A DNA stretch of 64,000 nucleotides from Neocallimastix lanati (nom. inval.). Lineage: Eukaryota > Neocallimastigomycota > Neocallimastigomycetes > Neocallimastigales > Neocallimastigaceae. Under the pieces are notes generated by a model, which saw only the letters and a program-made list of their open reading frames with translations, was not told where the DNA came from and searched no databases. Shown one piece after another: positions 27,274-39,777 of this stretch. Position 1 is the first letter of the stretch. The number at the start of each line of letters is the position of its first letter. A program made the translations under genes and the position numbers. The stretch is taken from positions 357,501-421,500 of the forward strand of contig JACVTC010000088.1 in the NCBI GenBank assembly GCA_016946835.1. The letters run 5' to 3'.

Positions 27274-27536
27274 TTTTATGTATGTATGTATGTATGTATA
27301 GTTTATTTAAAGAAAAATTAAAAGAAAAAATAAAAGAACATGAACAAAAAGAGACGCAGTCTAAATCAATTATAAGTAAGAGTTATAATAATAAATATTT
27401 TATATAAAGATTTATATATTTCATAAATAATTTATTAACAATTTTGTTTTTATTTTTATTTTTATTTTTATTTTTTATTTTTTTATATATATATTTATAA
27501 TTAAATCAAGATTTTGCTTTTGGAGATTTAAAGTAG
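15114..27536 (+). CDS. Giant asparagine-rich nuclear-type protein (about 3,623 aa)
   Basis: I assemble 11 exons, all GT-AG with consistent phases: 15114-15126, 15291-15312, 15439-15445, 15595-16363, 16472-17725, 17900-23176, 23443-26048, 26199-26993, 27165-27193, 27302-27375 and 27511-27536. The joined frame is about 3,623 codons. The family is not recognised. Visible features: more than ten Asn homopolymers (up to about 30 residues) coded almost only by AAT; Lys/Arg clusters resembling nuclear signals (KKRKRSKVKK near 22732-22761, RKRSRSK near 25817); acid-flanked hydrophobic SUMO-interaction-like motifs between 22630 and 23540; a basic, non-repetitive block (25420-25770) containing RRFPTRRRSP; and a conserved-looking Cys/His block near 26430-26590 (C-x4-CH ... 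H ... HGHC) that could bind zinc. The internal exon joins are well supported by open frame on both sides. The first three tiny exons and the last three are less certain. A chromatin or transcription scaffold role is an inference only. Confidence 0.6.
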
Positions 27537-28094
27537 ATTAAAATAACAGAACAAAACAGAAAAAAACAAAATGCAAATAATAATAAGAATATAGTAACAA
27601 TAATTTGCTCTATATATTAATTTATCTTTATCAATATCAAAATTAAAGAAGTAATTAAACTATCTAATTTTTCATTGAAATAATTTTAATTTATATAAGT
27701 TGATTTTTTTTTTTTTTTTTATATAATTATTATTTATAAATGTATAGATTTTTATTTGTTTTTCTTATTAGAATTTTATGTTATATATTATATATTTTAC
27801 TTTTAATCAATCTATTAATTTAATTGATTTAATTGAATAAAAAAAAAAATTATATAAAATACAAATTTTTATTAACATTATTAATATAAAAAAATTTTTT
27901 TTTTCTTTTAAAAAATTATATTTTTCATAAATTCATAAAATTACTAAATTGTCATTTATAAAATAAAATTATTTTTTAGTATGATTATTTAAAGTATTAA
28001 ATTTATAAATTTAAATTTATTGATATAATTATTACTGAAATTTATTGTATTTAAAATTATATATATATATTAAAGAATAATATAGATATATATT

Positions 28095-28144
<50 letters not shown>

Positions 28145-28355
28145 AATATTAATATATATAATATATATATATTTGTTATTTAAATTTAATTAATTAATAA
28201 TAATAATAAGAATAATTCATTTTTTTAGAAAATTATATATTTATGTTAATTTTCAATATATTAAATATAATAAATAATTTAAATAATTAAATAAATTAAA
28301 AAATTTATAAGAAATATTTTAGCAATAATAATTCATACTTAATATTTAAGTTGAG
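27537..28355. other. AT-rich intergenic DNA with a 43-base A tract
   Basis: This is a downstream flank of the giant gene with a long A run near 28100-28142 and TA repeats. No gene is seen. Confidence 0.6.
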
Positions 28356-28359
28356 TTTA

Positions 28360-28610
28360 CCCTCGAGAGAGTGTCTTCTTCTTTCCTATTTCAAATTTTA
28401 TGGAGCTTGTGGAATTTCTTACCAATGTTAATACCTAATATGTATTGTGATTTATTATTTTTACACTATGATCAATTTGTATACCATTAGACTTCGACGT
28501 CGAAACGATAAGTCAAAGAATGATAATTTTTATTTTCATGGAGTTATTAGCGATGAATGGGAAGAGTTATAGGTCATTTCGTCCTCAAAATTAATAACGT
28601 ATTTTTTTTT
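28360..28610 (+). pseudogene. Degenerate LINE 3' fragment
   Basis: The segment aligns by eye with 47675-47830 of the better LINE copy. Landmarks are GGAATTTCTTACCAATGTTAATACCTA against GGAATTCTTAACAAGTGCAATACCTA, and TCGACGTCGAAACGATAAGTCAAAGAATGATAAT against TCGACGTCGTACTGATAAGGCATAATGATAAT. No reading frame survives. It is a much older copy than the two near 47-49 kb. Confidence 0.55.
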
Positions 28611-28749
28611 AAAGTTTAATTTTTATAATAGATTATTATCTACAGAAATATCATTTTATGATGTTTTTTTTTTTTAAAAAAAAAAACTATAATATTATAA
28701 TATAATATATTTTATATAATTATATAATATATAATTAGTTCAAAATGCT

Positions 28750-29256
28750 AAAGATAGTATTTCAGGTCAATATAGGTGAAAAAAAAAAAATGGTACCAAA
28801 TTTCCTAAATATTAATAGAATAGAATTGATGACATGGTATTTCTTGAACTCATTGAAAAGATAGAAAGTAAAAATAAAAATTGATGGAATTTATTTCATT
28901 GAATTTATGAATAAATTTTTAGGATGTGTTTCTGAATATTATACAAATTTTAAACATTATTCTGTTGTTCCAAATTAAAATAGTTATTTTATAAACTTAA
29001 TAGATTATATAACTAAATCATATTCCCAGATTTATTCAAAAATATGTTTAAAAATATTTTTTAATATTAATATAAAAAATGAATTAATTCATATAATTTA
29101 ATATCGATAGAATCATACTAAAGATATTTATGATTATGTTGATGCATTGAATAATTATTTCGAAATTAACGAAGAATACGATTATAATAGTTCAAATTAC
29201 ATACTAATACAAAATAAAATAGAAGCCGCTAAACATCTTAAATGAATTATTCCTAA

Positions 29257-29334
<78 letters not shown>

Positions 29335-29960
29335 TAAATGTACAATAATAAACAAGAAAAAAAAAAAAAAAAAGAAAGAAAACTTTTTGATTTATATAAA
29401 ATACTCACATGTAATAATTACGATTATGTTGAAATTGATAGAGATGATAATAATTATAATATATGATAAATTTCAAATAAATATATATATATATGATATA
29501 ATAAATAATGCTATTGAAAGTAAAAGGAATATTAGTTCATTATCCTCTTATATCAGGGATGAAGATGATATATTAAATCGTTTACGAACATATATTGAAT
29601 ATTTTTCATCTGATGAAAATGCTATTCCAATTCAAAATTAAGAAATATGCTTCCAAAAAGACCTATATAACAAAGGAAAATGTGATACTAATGAAAGTTC
29701 TAAAAGAACAGAATTAATACTTAATGAATTAAAAGATATTGCAAAAAAAAAAATTAGGTTATGATTGTAAGAACTATTCTTCTTCTCCCTAAAATAATGA
29801 GTAGTTTACGTTCAAAGAATAAAACATATTTTGAAGTTTGTAGAGAAATTGATAAAATTATTTGTAAAAAATATAACAATCCAAAAAATTACTCAAATAT
29901 ATATTTTAAAATTTTATATGATATTAATTAAAACAAATATTAAATTTAATTTAATTTAGA
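28750..29960 (+). pseudogene. Decayed coding-like sequence, probably element-derived
   Basis: Short open pieces read like protein: a KDIYDYVDALNNYFEINEE segment near 29120-29175, and an 84-codon frame at 29387-29641 ending in RDEDDILNRLRTYIEYFSSDE. These are separated by stops and by an AAT microsatellite at about 29259-29335. Part of the sequence (28800-29090) resembles 35140-35440, next to the copia relic, so both may be remains of one repeat family. The family is not identified. Confidence 0.35.
29259..29336. repeat. (AAT)n microsatellite
   Basis: About 25 uninterrupted AAT units. Confidence 0.95.
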
Positions 29961-30582
29961 CTTTTTATAATAAAAAAAAAGGGGGCCCTTCCAATAAAAG
30001 GAAACAAACAGATGATAATATTATAAGACATATTTTTATGTTTGTACTAATACTCCATTTGTAAATAAAATAAAATGTAATAAGAAAATAACACCATATA
30101 ATTTTTAATATATAATAAATAATTTATATTAAATATAAAAAATAATAAAAAAATATTTAACATAATTATAATGTTTTTCTAAAAAAAATTCACTAGAAAT
30201 ATTATATACATTAATTAATACTAAATTGCTATATCTAAGTTGTTATTATTATTTGAATTTTTAAGCAATTACCAAATGGAAGTAGTATGAATACTTTTTC
30301 TTTGATACAAATTTATTATTTTTGTTATAATAATATATAAGTAATAAAATTTGATATGCCATAAAAAACAATAACAATAATAATAATATAACCATTTATT
30401 AATTAAAATTTTAATACTTTTTTATTATTAAAGAATATTTTTTACTATAATGTTTTTTTTTTTTTTTTTTCTATTTTTATTTACCAAATTTAATTTTTAT
30501 TTATTTATTTTTTATATATTTATTTATTTATTTATTTATCTATTTATTTATTTATCTATTTATTTATTTATCTATTTATTTA
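29961..30582. other. AT-rich intergenic DNA, TTTA repeat at hydrolase 3' side
   Basis: Simple AT-rich sequence. TTTA/TCTA tetramers at 30495-30590 directly abut the stop codon of the hydrolase gene, so its 3' UTR is a microsatellite. Confidence 0.6.
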
Positions 30583-31554
30583 TTATTTTTTATTTTTTAA
30601 ACTTTTAACCCAACTCTTAACTTTTTTAGCAATAGCTTCCTTTTTATCAAACATAATATCATGGCCAGTTTCCATGATAACAATTTCGTTGTAAGGGGAT
30701 TTATAAATTCTATCTTGATGAATTTCCAACCAATCAGAATATGAATTACAAGTATCGGAAGAAAGAATTTGAAGAGTAGGAACAGATTTTGGGAATTTCA
30801 CATCTTTAACGACTTCATAATTTCTAGGTGAATTTTCGTATTCGCTTGCGATATTATCATTACAATAGGAATTTTCAAAAAGAGTAGTATAAATCTGTCT
30901 ATCCTCTTCAGAATATTCATAATATTCAGTATGGCTCATTAACTTATCAATAATTTTTTTTTTAGTTACTTTTGCTATTTCTGAATCACCTGACCATGTA
31001 TTATTATTATACATTCTGTTACATTCAAGTTTTTCTGCTATTAAAGAATCATAACCGATTAATGAATCTTGGCCATTTTGTGCATAATTATCCAAACCTA
31101 TAAATCCTTTAACTTCTTTAGGATACTGTATGATATAATTTAAGGCATATAAACCACCAATGGAATGACCTGCTAAATAGAATTTCTTTAAACCAAGCTT
31201 ATGAACAGCCTTGTGTAATTCCTTTGTAATATTTTCAATAGTTCTTGGTTTCTTTGACACATCAGAATAACCATGACCAAAAGGTTCAATAATAATAATT
31301 TTAAATTCATCAGATAATGCTTCAGCCAATGGCTTATAGGTCATTATTGGAGACAGTATATTTAAACCTGACATGAAAACAATAGTTTGTTTAATTTTTT
31401 TACCATAGTTACCATAGATACTCAATGACATTTTTTCACCATTAATTTTGATAAATTTTTGGGTAGGATCCCTATTTATATGTCTAGCATCAACAAAATT
31501 CCAGCGTACAAAAGACGTAAGTAATAAAGTAAACAAAATGGTAATTAATTTCAT
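30583..31554 (-). CDS. Secreted alpha/beta hydrolase
   Basis: A single uninterrupted 323-codon frame on the minus strand. Residues 1-23 form a signal peptide (MKL, then a hydrophobic stretch LITILFTLLLTSF, with likely cleavage after VDA). The alpha/beta-hydrolase fold is clear: a nucleophile elbow GHSIGG at 129-134 with Ser131, a strand ending FGHGYSD at 92-98, a probable acid Asp267 in LSSDTC, and the catalytic His298 in ETGHDIMFDK. The enzyme should be exported and hydrolyse an ester, amide or similar bond; the substrate cannot be read. The combination of no intron, a small size and bacterial-style lipase/esterase layout, in a genome whose other genes are split by many introns, suggests but does not prove acquisition from gut bacteria. 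The start at 31554 is chosen because the signal peptide begins there. Confidence 0.88.
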   Translation of the reverse strand: MKLITILFTLLLTSFVRWNFVDARHINRDPTQKFIKINGEKMSLSIYGNYGKKIKQTIVFMSGLNILSPIMTYKPLAEALSDEFKIIIIEPFGHGYSDVSKKPRTIENITKELHKAVHKLGLKKFYLAGHSIGGLYALNYIIQYPKEVKGFIGLDNYAQNGQDSLIGYDSLIAEKLECNRMYNNNTWSGDSEIAKVTKKKIIDKLMSHTEYYEYSEEDRQIYTTLFENSYCNDNIASEYENSPRNYEVVKDVKFPKSVPTLQILSSDTCNSYSDWLEIHQDRIYKSPYNEIVIMETGHDIMFDKKEAIAKKVKSWVKSLKNKK

Positions 31555-33673
31555 TTTAAAAATGATTTAAAAATTAATTAATTAAATTAAATCGTGCAAT
31601 GTTCAATTATTTTACTTTATTTATTATTATTTTTTACTATTTATTTTTTTTTTTTTTATTTTCCAATATTATTTTTTACTATTTATTTTTTTTTTTTATT
31701 TTCCAATAACTTTTTCTTTTTTGGAAAATATATATAGCTTTTTTATTTAGCTTTAAATAAATTTTGTACATTGCTTCTTTTTATATTTTTAAATTTTTTA
31801 AATAATTACCGCAATTAAAAAATTATAAACTAAAATTAATATATATATATATATAAATGGTAATAACAAAATTTCATTTTATTTGCAATTTCATTGAAAA
31901 TCTTATATACATCATATATAAGATTTTTATAATAAATAACCTTTTTGATTACAAAAAAAATTTTTAAAATCTTTATAATATTCATATTTTTCGTAATAAC
32001 AAATCAAAGTTTAACATATTATTAGTATTAGTATTTATTATATTAATGTTACACTACATCAAATAAATAACAAAAAAAAAAAAAAATTTTAAAAATAGGA
32101 CGACCAATAAAAAAAAAATATACAATTATTTTTTATTAATAAATTAATATTAACTAGAAAATAATTTATACATAATAAATTCTTTTCTAAAAAGTAATAA
32201 CTTATTTAATAGATTATTAGAAATGATTTATGTAATTATATCTCATTATTTGTTTATCATTTAAATAGTCTTTATATTTATTCAAGTGATATGTGTAATG
32301 TATTAACACTCATTATGGGAGAAATTTTCAATATATTAAATAATTATTAATATTTAATAAAATTTTTTTAATTTTTTTTATAGAACATGTTTATTATGTA
32401 AAATCTTCTTTATTCCATTATATGTTAAAGAATTAATAATTATAAATATTAATATTAAAATAAAAAGAATATTTAAATTTAATAAGAAAGTGTTATACTA
32501 TTTTATGATATTTATGATATAAATAAAGTCTAATATAATAATTAAAATGATTTACATATATATTTATAATAATTTTTTATTAATATTTATACTCATAAAA
32601 TAAAATAAATATGATAAAATATAAAAAAAAAAAAAAAAAATAAAATAAAATAACAATAATAATATATAAACAAAATATAAATTGAACAAAACGTTCTCCA
32701 GATTTTTCGATATAACTTATAATTAGTAATAATTTTATTAAATACTCAAAAGATGTTACACCTATTTATTTTATATCAAGGTTTTTGTATATAATACATA
32801 TAATACAAGCATAAATATTTAATATATTTATTATCTCTATTATTAAATTTTTATATTTATTAAAGTTTTTATTTATATATACTTAATTTAAAAGGAATGT
32901 AAAGATAATTATAAAATTTTAATTTAAATTATAAAACATGTATAGATGATTTAAAAAAAATAAATATAAATTATTTGACATAACTTATTATTTCAATTAA
33001 ATAAATCAATACTCAATTACTAGTATTACAAAATAAAATAATAATTTATAATAATATAAAAAAATAATAGTTCTAAAATACTTTTTTAAATTGCTTTTTT
33101 TTTATTTGTTGTTGTTATTCCATAAATAATAACGAAGAAACATTACTAAAATGAAATAATAATAATAATAATAAAAAAAAAATGACAAGATATAATATTT
33201 TGAAGTTACTTTTTTTTCTTAAGCTAATATATATATATATATATTTAATATAAATTTTTTATGTTTATAGTTTATTTTATATATCTTTTTTTTTTTTTTT
33301 TTTTTTTTTTTTGTTATGCATATATTATTAATAAACGAATATATAAATATATTAATTATTATAAATAGGATTTTTATTATATATGAAATTAATATTCAAT
33401 ACTATTAAATATTAAATTTTATTAGTTTTATTATTGATTAATAAAATGATATAAAGATATATTCTAACAGAGGATCTCAGTACCATTCCAAGAGTTAAAT
33501 AAAAATTTAATAGAAATTGATGTTAATAAATTATAAATATGTATATATATATATATATATCAGACATCGTTATTAATGTAATATCATTTAATTCAACACA
33601 TTTCTTCTTAACAATAGATAGAGATGTTTAAGAAAAAATATTAATAAAAATTTTAAATTCAGAAATAAACATC

Positions 33674-33704
<31 letters not shown>

Positions 33705-34190
33705 ATATATATATTAATTAAATTTTTACCATTATGAATTCTTGTTTCATAAAATTTTTATGTTATTAATATATATATATATATTTAATTACATATATTT
33801 TAAGAAAAAAAAGTAAAATAAAATATATTTTAAATATAATAATAATTATTATAATTGTTTTCTTGATTTTTTCTTTTTTTTTTTTTATTTTTTACATATA
33901 TTATTGATTTTCATTAATCAATAGTATATTTATTTTATACTTTTTATTTTAAATAATAAGTTTTATAAATTATTGATTAACTTTATAAATTACATTAAAA
34001 AATGATTATTTATTTAAACTATAATTAAAGAAATAAAAATTAAAACATAAATTTTTTATATAAAAAGTTACAAGTTATTAATATTTTAAATAGTTGCTTA
34101 GTTTAATGAACTATATTTAGTTATAACTATACATTTTAATTATAATTTTTATATAATATTTTTCTTCTGAAAATTGTTTATTATTATTAT
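31555..34190. other. Long AT-rich intergenic region
   Basis: Homopolymers, TA repeats and a near-perfect tandem duplication at 31625-31705 (TTTTTTACTATTTATT... TTTCCAATA unit, about 50-55 bp, twice). No coding sequence is recognised. Confidence 0.6.
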
Positions 34191-34199
34191 TTATTATCC

Positions 34200-34440
34200 G
34201 ATTAAAGCTCTTCATCAACAGAATACAGGTTATTAACATAACTAAATGAATTGTCAGGATACATATTATCATAATTATTATCGATCGATTCCGGAAATCT
34301 ATTATTTATATATTCTGATTAATTCTTATTTAATGAAGATGAGAATGATTTTGGAGGTAAATATGGAATATTATTATCATTTTCTGTACTATAGCAGTCA
34401 CCATTTTCTTCACTATTAGGAATTGATGTTAATAATAAAT
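34200..34440 (-). pseudogene. Coding-like minus-strand fragment, one in-frame stop
   Basis: Read on the minus strand, about 75 codons look protein-like: NSEENGDCYSTENDNNIPYL, then PPKSFSSSLNKN, a TAA, and SEYINNRFPESIDNN continuing to LYSVDEEL and a stop. The acidic/Ser/Asn style resembles local host proteins. It may be a broken gene fragment or an unannotated exon; the family is unknown. Confidence 0.3.
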
Positions 34441-35139
34441 AAAAGTTTACTAGCTTCAGAATCTACGATAGGAAAAGAACAAATCCTAATAATATTGATT
34501 GTAAGTGTTAGATTTTGGAATTATAATATATCTCACAAATGAATGTCAAAAAATTGTTTTTATGTAAGAGCCAATAATAAATGTTACCAAATAAAATATT
34601 CTTATAAAGTGAATTTGGGGAATACATTGAAAAATTAACTAAAGTATTTTAAACAAGAAGAAATATTAGAGTATATTGAACAATTGAACAATTGAATTAG
34701 ATGAAGGTAATAATACTATTAAAATTTCAACTTCTCCATCTATATTTTTTGTTCTTTTCCTATAGTAGATTTGGAAGTTAATAAATTTCTATTTATTATT
34801 AATAGTCCTAATTCTAAACCTGATTCTGAGCACAAATAGTTTGACTTGATGTTAGTGATATTAATAAAAACTGGAAAAATATCTAATCCTGGAATTAATG
34901 AAATGATTCTCACAAAGTCTCAATTAATGTATAGAAATATCTTCATATATAGAATATAAAGATATTTTATATTATAGTAAAAATTTTTCGCTTTTTTCTA
35001 AGTATTACTTGATATATGATTGCAAATGAATGAAATATATTGAATCTATGAAAAATATATTACTCCTATGATATTGAATAGAAATAATGAGAATGATGAT
35101 TCATGAATTTTTCTATACAATATGAAAAAGGAAAGATGA

Positions 35140-36290
35140 AAAATGGATCGAGGTAACCTGAATATTTATGGAATGGAGTTGATTAAATGGTATTTAAATA
35201 AATTTTATTAAATTTTTAGTCTAACCGTAGACTTAAACAGAAATGTTTTTATAGATTTTACTAAGTCATTAAATGAATTTATAAATATTACGTGGATTGG
35301 AAAAATTATTCTTTAGTTACGAATAAACATGAAAAATTTTGTAACATTGTAAAAAATATTTGAATATAATAATATTTTAGATATATTATAAACAATGTTT
35401 AGATGAATGTTTCTAAATTGACATTAAAAATGAATTATTTAATAAAAGAGTAACACCTTTTAAATTCCGAAGACTTTTGAAGAAGCTATGAATTCAGAAA
35501 ATGTCAATATACGGAAAGATGCAATAAACAAAATATTAAAAAATTTATATGGAAATAACGTTATGAAGATTATGGGAAAACAAAACTATTTCAAAAGGCA
35601 TTAAACCACTCGATGTTAAATACGTTTTTACTATTAAAGAAATGAAATATATAAAGCAAGATTGGTAGTCAATAATTTTCGCCAAATTAAAGGAAATGAT
35701 TACACCTGTATCTATTCTCATATAATAGAAATGAATGGTTTTAGACCAATAATTGTTATTGAATCAATATTTATATAGAATTTAAGTCAAATTAATATTA
35801 AAGCTACTTTTTTGAGTGCTAATTTAGATTAAAAAATTTATGTTCAAATTTCAATCGGTGATAAAAACTTCAATTTCGGAAAATATGGATTAATACTAAA
35901 AGCTCTCTATGGACTCAAACAAGCTGGAAGACAGTGCTTTTACGAAATCTCCGGTTTTCTAAAGAAAAAATTGGTTTATTTCAGTATAATACAGATAATT
36001 ATTTATTTGGTAAATATAAAAATAATAAATTTTGCTTACAGCTTTATGTTGATGATATATTAATTGCAGGAGAAAATAAAGAAATTGTCATAATTGATTC
36101 AACGATAAAGCATAACTATAAAGTTTCCACAGATAAAAGAGCAAACAAAACTATTAAATTATTATAATTAAAACTAATAAGGGCTTCAAAATTAATTAAA
36201 AGTATTGTAAAGTTAAATGTTACCAATAATGTTAGACATCATAGAAAAATGATTATAAATAACATAAATAACATAAAATGGCATATTCTT
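35140..36290 (+). pseudogene. Ty1/copia retrotransposon relic (pol)
   Basis: Broken translations give the copia pol order. PKTFEEAMNSENVNIRKDAI (35466-35525) is the start of the reverse transcriptase region. INIKATFLSANLD then KIYVQI follow near 35792-35860. LYGLKQAG is at 35905-35928, and the catalytic LYVDDILIAG near 36042-36071. A short NVRHHRKMIINN piece near 36227-36262 corresponds to the terminal RNase H motif. A frameshift falls near 35934-35960, stops interrupt upstream, and most of RNase H is deleted. No LTR pair could be paired with confidence. Upstream material at 35140-35440 resembles 28800-29090. Confidence 0.7.
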
Positions 36291-36439
36291 AAATGAATAG
36301 AAGAGAATAAATGAAATGTGGAGAGGCATACTGAAGTGTTGTGACTACCTTAATATTCCCAAGCCTTGAGGGGTGCTAAAAAGCAGTACAAACTGGAAGT
36401 TAAAAAAAAAAAAATTAAATGAATATGTCTTTCTTTTCT

Positions 36440-36519
36440 GATTTAAAGTGTTATGCTTAACAATTATTATTATTGTTATTAATATTATAATTATAATTAT
36501 TATAATTATTATTATTATA

Positions 36520-36609
<90 letters not shown>

Positions 36610-36650
36610 GTTATTGTTGTTATTATTATTATTATATTAATATATAAATA
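36440..36650. repeat. (ATT)n microsatellite
   Basis: ATT units run nearly uninterrupted for about 170 bases, immediately 3' of the copia relic. The open frame across it encodes only Ile. Confidence 0.95.
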
Positions 36651-37960
36651 ATTAAATATAAATTATATATATTAATGTATTATAAATTTTTATTAATTTT
36701 ACCCATATATCCTAAATAATTTATATATATAAAGTATATATAATAAAGTATATAATATTATTTATTTATCTATTTATTTATTTATTTATTTATTTCTGTA
36801 TTAATCTAATTATTATTTATTACTAAATAAAATTTATCCAGAATTTATTAATAGAAAAACAACAAATCTACCGTATATATATTTAAAATTATAAGATTAC
36901 TATAAAAAAATATATTATTTCTATAGAAAAATTCAAATTTTATATTGATAATATATTTATTATAAAATATATAAAATATATTAAAATGTAATGTACTACA
37001 ATAAATTTTTTATTTTTGGATTTGGATATAACAAAAACTTTTCAAGTCAATTATCAAATATATTACAACATATATTTGCAATTTATATTATAATTAGAAA
37101 TAATTTATTTTATTATGTATTATTCATTTTATTATATACTGAATATAATTTATAAATCCGATTCTTTTTAAAATTAAAAAACAAAAAAAAAAATAAATAA
37201 ATAAATAATTGTTTAACAGATATTATATTAAATATATTATATCAAATATATTTTGTAATATATTGCAATATATTATATTTTTGTTTAATATTAAAAAAAT
37301 GTTGACGTTTTACTTTCAAAATCAGTGCATTAAATATATAATCTACATATAGTATAAGTATATTACATAGAATTGTTTTTTATTTTATCTTTTAGTGACA
37401 TTATTATATCGATAAATATCTTTTAATATATAAAAATATATTGTTATATACATAGATTAAATTAGAATCCACAAATTATAATTTTTTATTATATAAAAAA
37501 TAATAAAATTCATATAATTTTTATGCAATTATCAACAAATTTTATTTATATTAATTATTAAATAATAAATAATAAATAATAAATAATAAATTATAAATAA
37601 TAAATTATAAATAATAAATAATTAATAATTAGTAAAATAAATAAATAATAACAAATATAATGAAAAAATAATAAATTATAAATATTTATATTATATCAAC
37701 AAAAAAAAAAAGTATATATATTGAAATTCTTATGTGTGATATACTTATATAAAAAGTTACTCTAATGTTTTATATCTTTAATTTATATATAAAATTTATA
37801 ACTTATGAACTATTAATAAATTAAAAATATAGTCTCTCATTTATGATTTTTTTTTCTTCTATTAAAACTTCTTTTTGATTCTATATATTTAATTTTTTAT
37901 TTATTTATTTATTTATCTACTTATTTAATTAATTAACTGTTTGTTTGATTATGTGTATAT

Positions 37961-38007
<47 letters not shown>

Positions 38008-38446
38008 TTTGACATATAAAAAAAGTATACTTTACCAAAAAAAATTTCCATATATATTAAAAATAACAGAAAAAAATAAATATTAAACAATACATATAAT
38101 CAAATTAATATTAAATATAATAGAATATATTAATTTAAAAATTTGTATATAAATAAATAAAAAATGAATAAAAAAAATTTTTTTTTTATTCGCAATAGTA
38201 TAAATGGTATAAATTTTTTTTTTAAATAATGTAATAAACTTTTATTATAAAAAAACATAATTATTTATCGAATTGAATAAAAGAAAAAAATTATTATAAA
38301 TTTTATAATTTAAAAAATAAAAAATAATTAAAAAAAAAGTAATAATAAAATTGTAAGTCTTTTTTTTTGCAAAAATGTTAATTTTATTTTTTAAGTTTTA
38401 TTTTTATTATTGTTTTTTCATATAATGGTATTATATTTTTTTTAAA

Positions 38447-38480
<34 letters not shown>

Positions 38481-39777
38481 AAAAAAGGAAGATATTAATA
38501 TTATTGCAATTGTTTGGAATATTTATTATTGTTTAATTATTTAAGTAAAATTGAAATAGTAATAAAAATAAAAATATAAAAGATATTATCGAAACATTTT
38601 ATATTTCAATTACTTTTAGGTAAAAAAATGTTTATTAAATTTTTTTTATTTTAATTTGAATTTATAAAGTTATTTACTAGTTTATTAATTTAATAAATTT
38701 AGAAGATGATTTTAAATATATATTATATATTGATTATTTATATTTAATATGTAATGTAAACATGAAATATATAAATGTTAATGACAAATGTTTATATTAA
38801 TAAACATGAAATTGAGATATATATTTTAAATGTTAATAATAAAGAAAATGATAAAATAAAATATAAGATTATAACAAAAAATAATAATAATAATTATATT
38901 AACAATTTTAAAAATAAGTTCATATTATACATCCTTTAAATAGAAATATACATTTTATAATTTTAACAAATAAAAGCCAGTGTTCAATTTTAAATATATA
39001 TATAGATATATAAAATTATATTAAACTCATAGATAAAAAAAAAAAATAACAGTTATTTTAAAAGTTATTTCAATAAAAATTTAACTACAAACAATTGTAA
39101 AAGTCTAAATCATTGATTGATATTATCATTAAAAATTGTATTTCATACTTTAAATGCTAATAATAATTAAAAAGCTTAAAAGTATAAATATGTTTATTTA
39201 AATTATAGGCAATTATTAAAAATTTTATTTTTATTTCTATTTTCTTAATTATTTTTATATATTTATGTTTTAGGCAATTATTAAAAATTTTATTTTTATT
39301 TCTATTTTCTTAATTATTTTTATATATTTAAGTTTTTTAAAATTAACAACTAACGCTAATTTTTATGTATATATTAATATATAAATACGTTAAATCCCTT
39401 TATATATATTTAAAATATAGGAAACTTTCAAAATTATTAAAAAAATTAACAAATCTCTTTTTTTTTTAATTTTACTAAATATAATTTATTTACGAAATAT
39501 AATAACGTATATTTATTAAATTTAAAATATATAGTTATATATCAACGATAGTAGTAATATATTTATTATATTTATTAATTATACCTTATACAAAAATTAT
39601 TAAATTTTATATCAGTATTTACTAAATATTGATAAACAAATATTAAAGTTTATTAATAAAAATACAAGAAAAAAGAAAAAAAAATTAAAGTACAATAATT
39701 AATACGAAATAATAAGTAAGAATATAGAAAATTTATACAATATTTTTATTTAATTAATCAATATAAATATTGTTATA
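36651..39777. other. AT-rich intergenic region upstream of the trehalose gene
   Basis: Low-complexity AT DNA with TTTA arrays near 37885-38010 and ATAA repeats near 37555-37625. An exact 65-bp tandem duplication lies at 39206-39335 (unit starting TAGGCAATTATTAAAAATTT). No gene is recognised. Confidence 0.6.
39206..39335. repeat. 65-bp direct tandem duplication
   Basis: Two adjacent copies of a 65-bp unit beginning TAGGCAATTA at 39206 and 39271, identical almost to the end. It lies about 450 bases upstream of the trehalose synthase subunit start. Confidence 0.9.
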
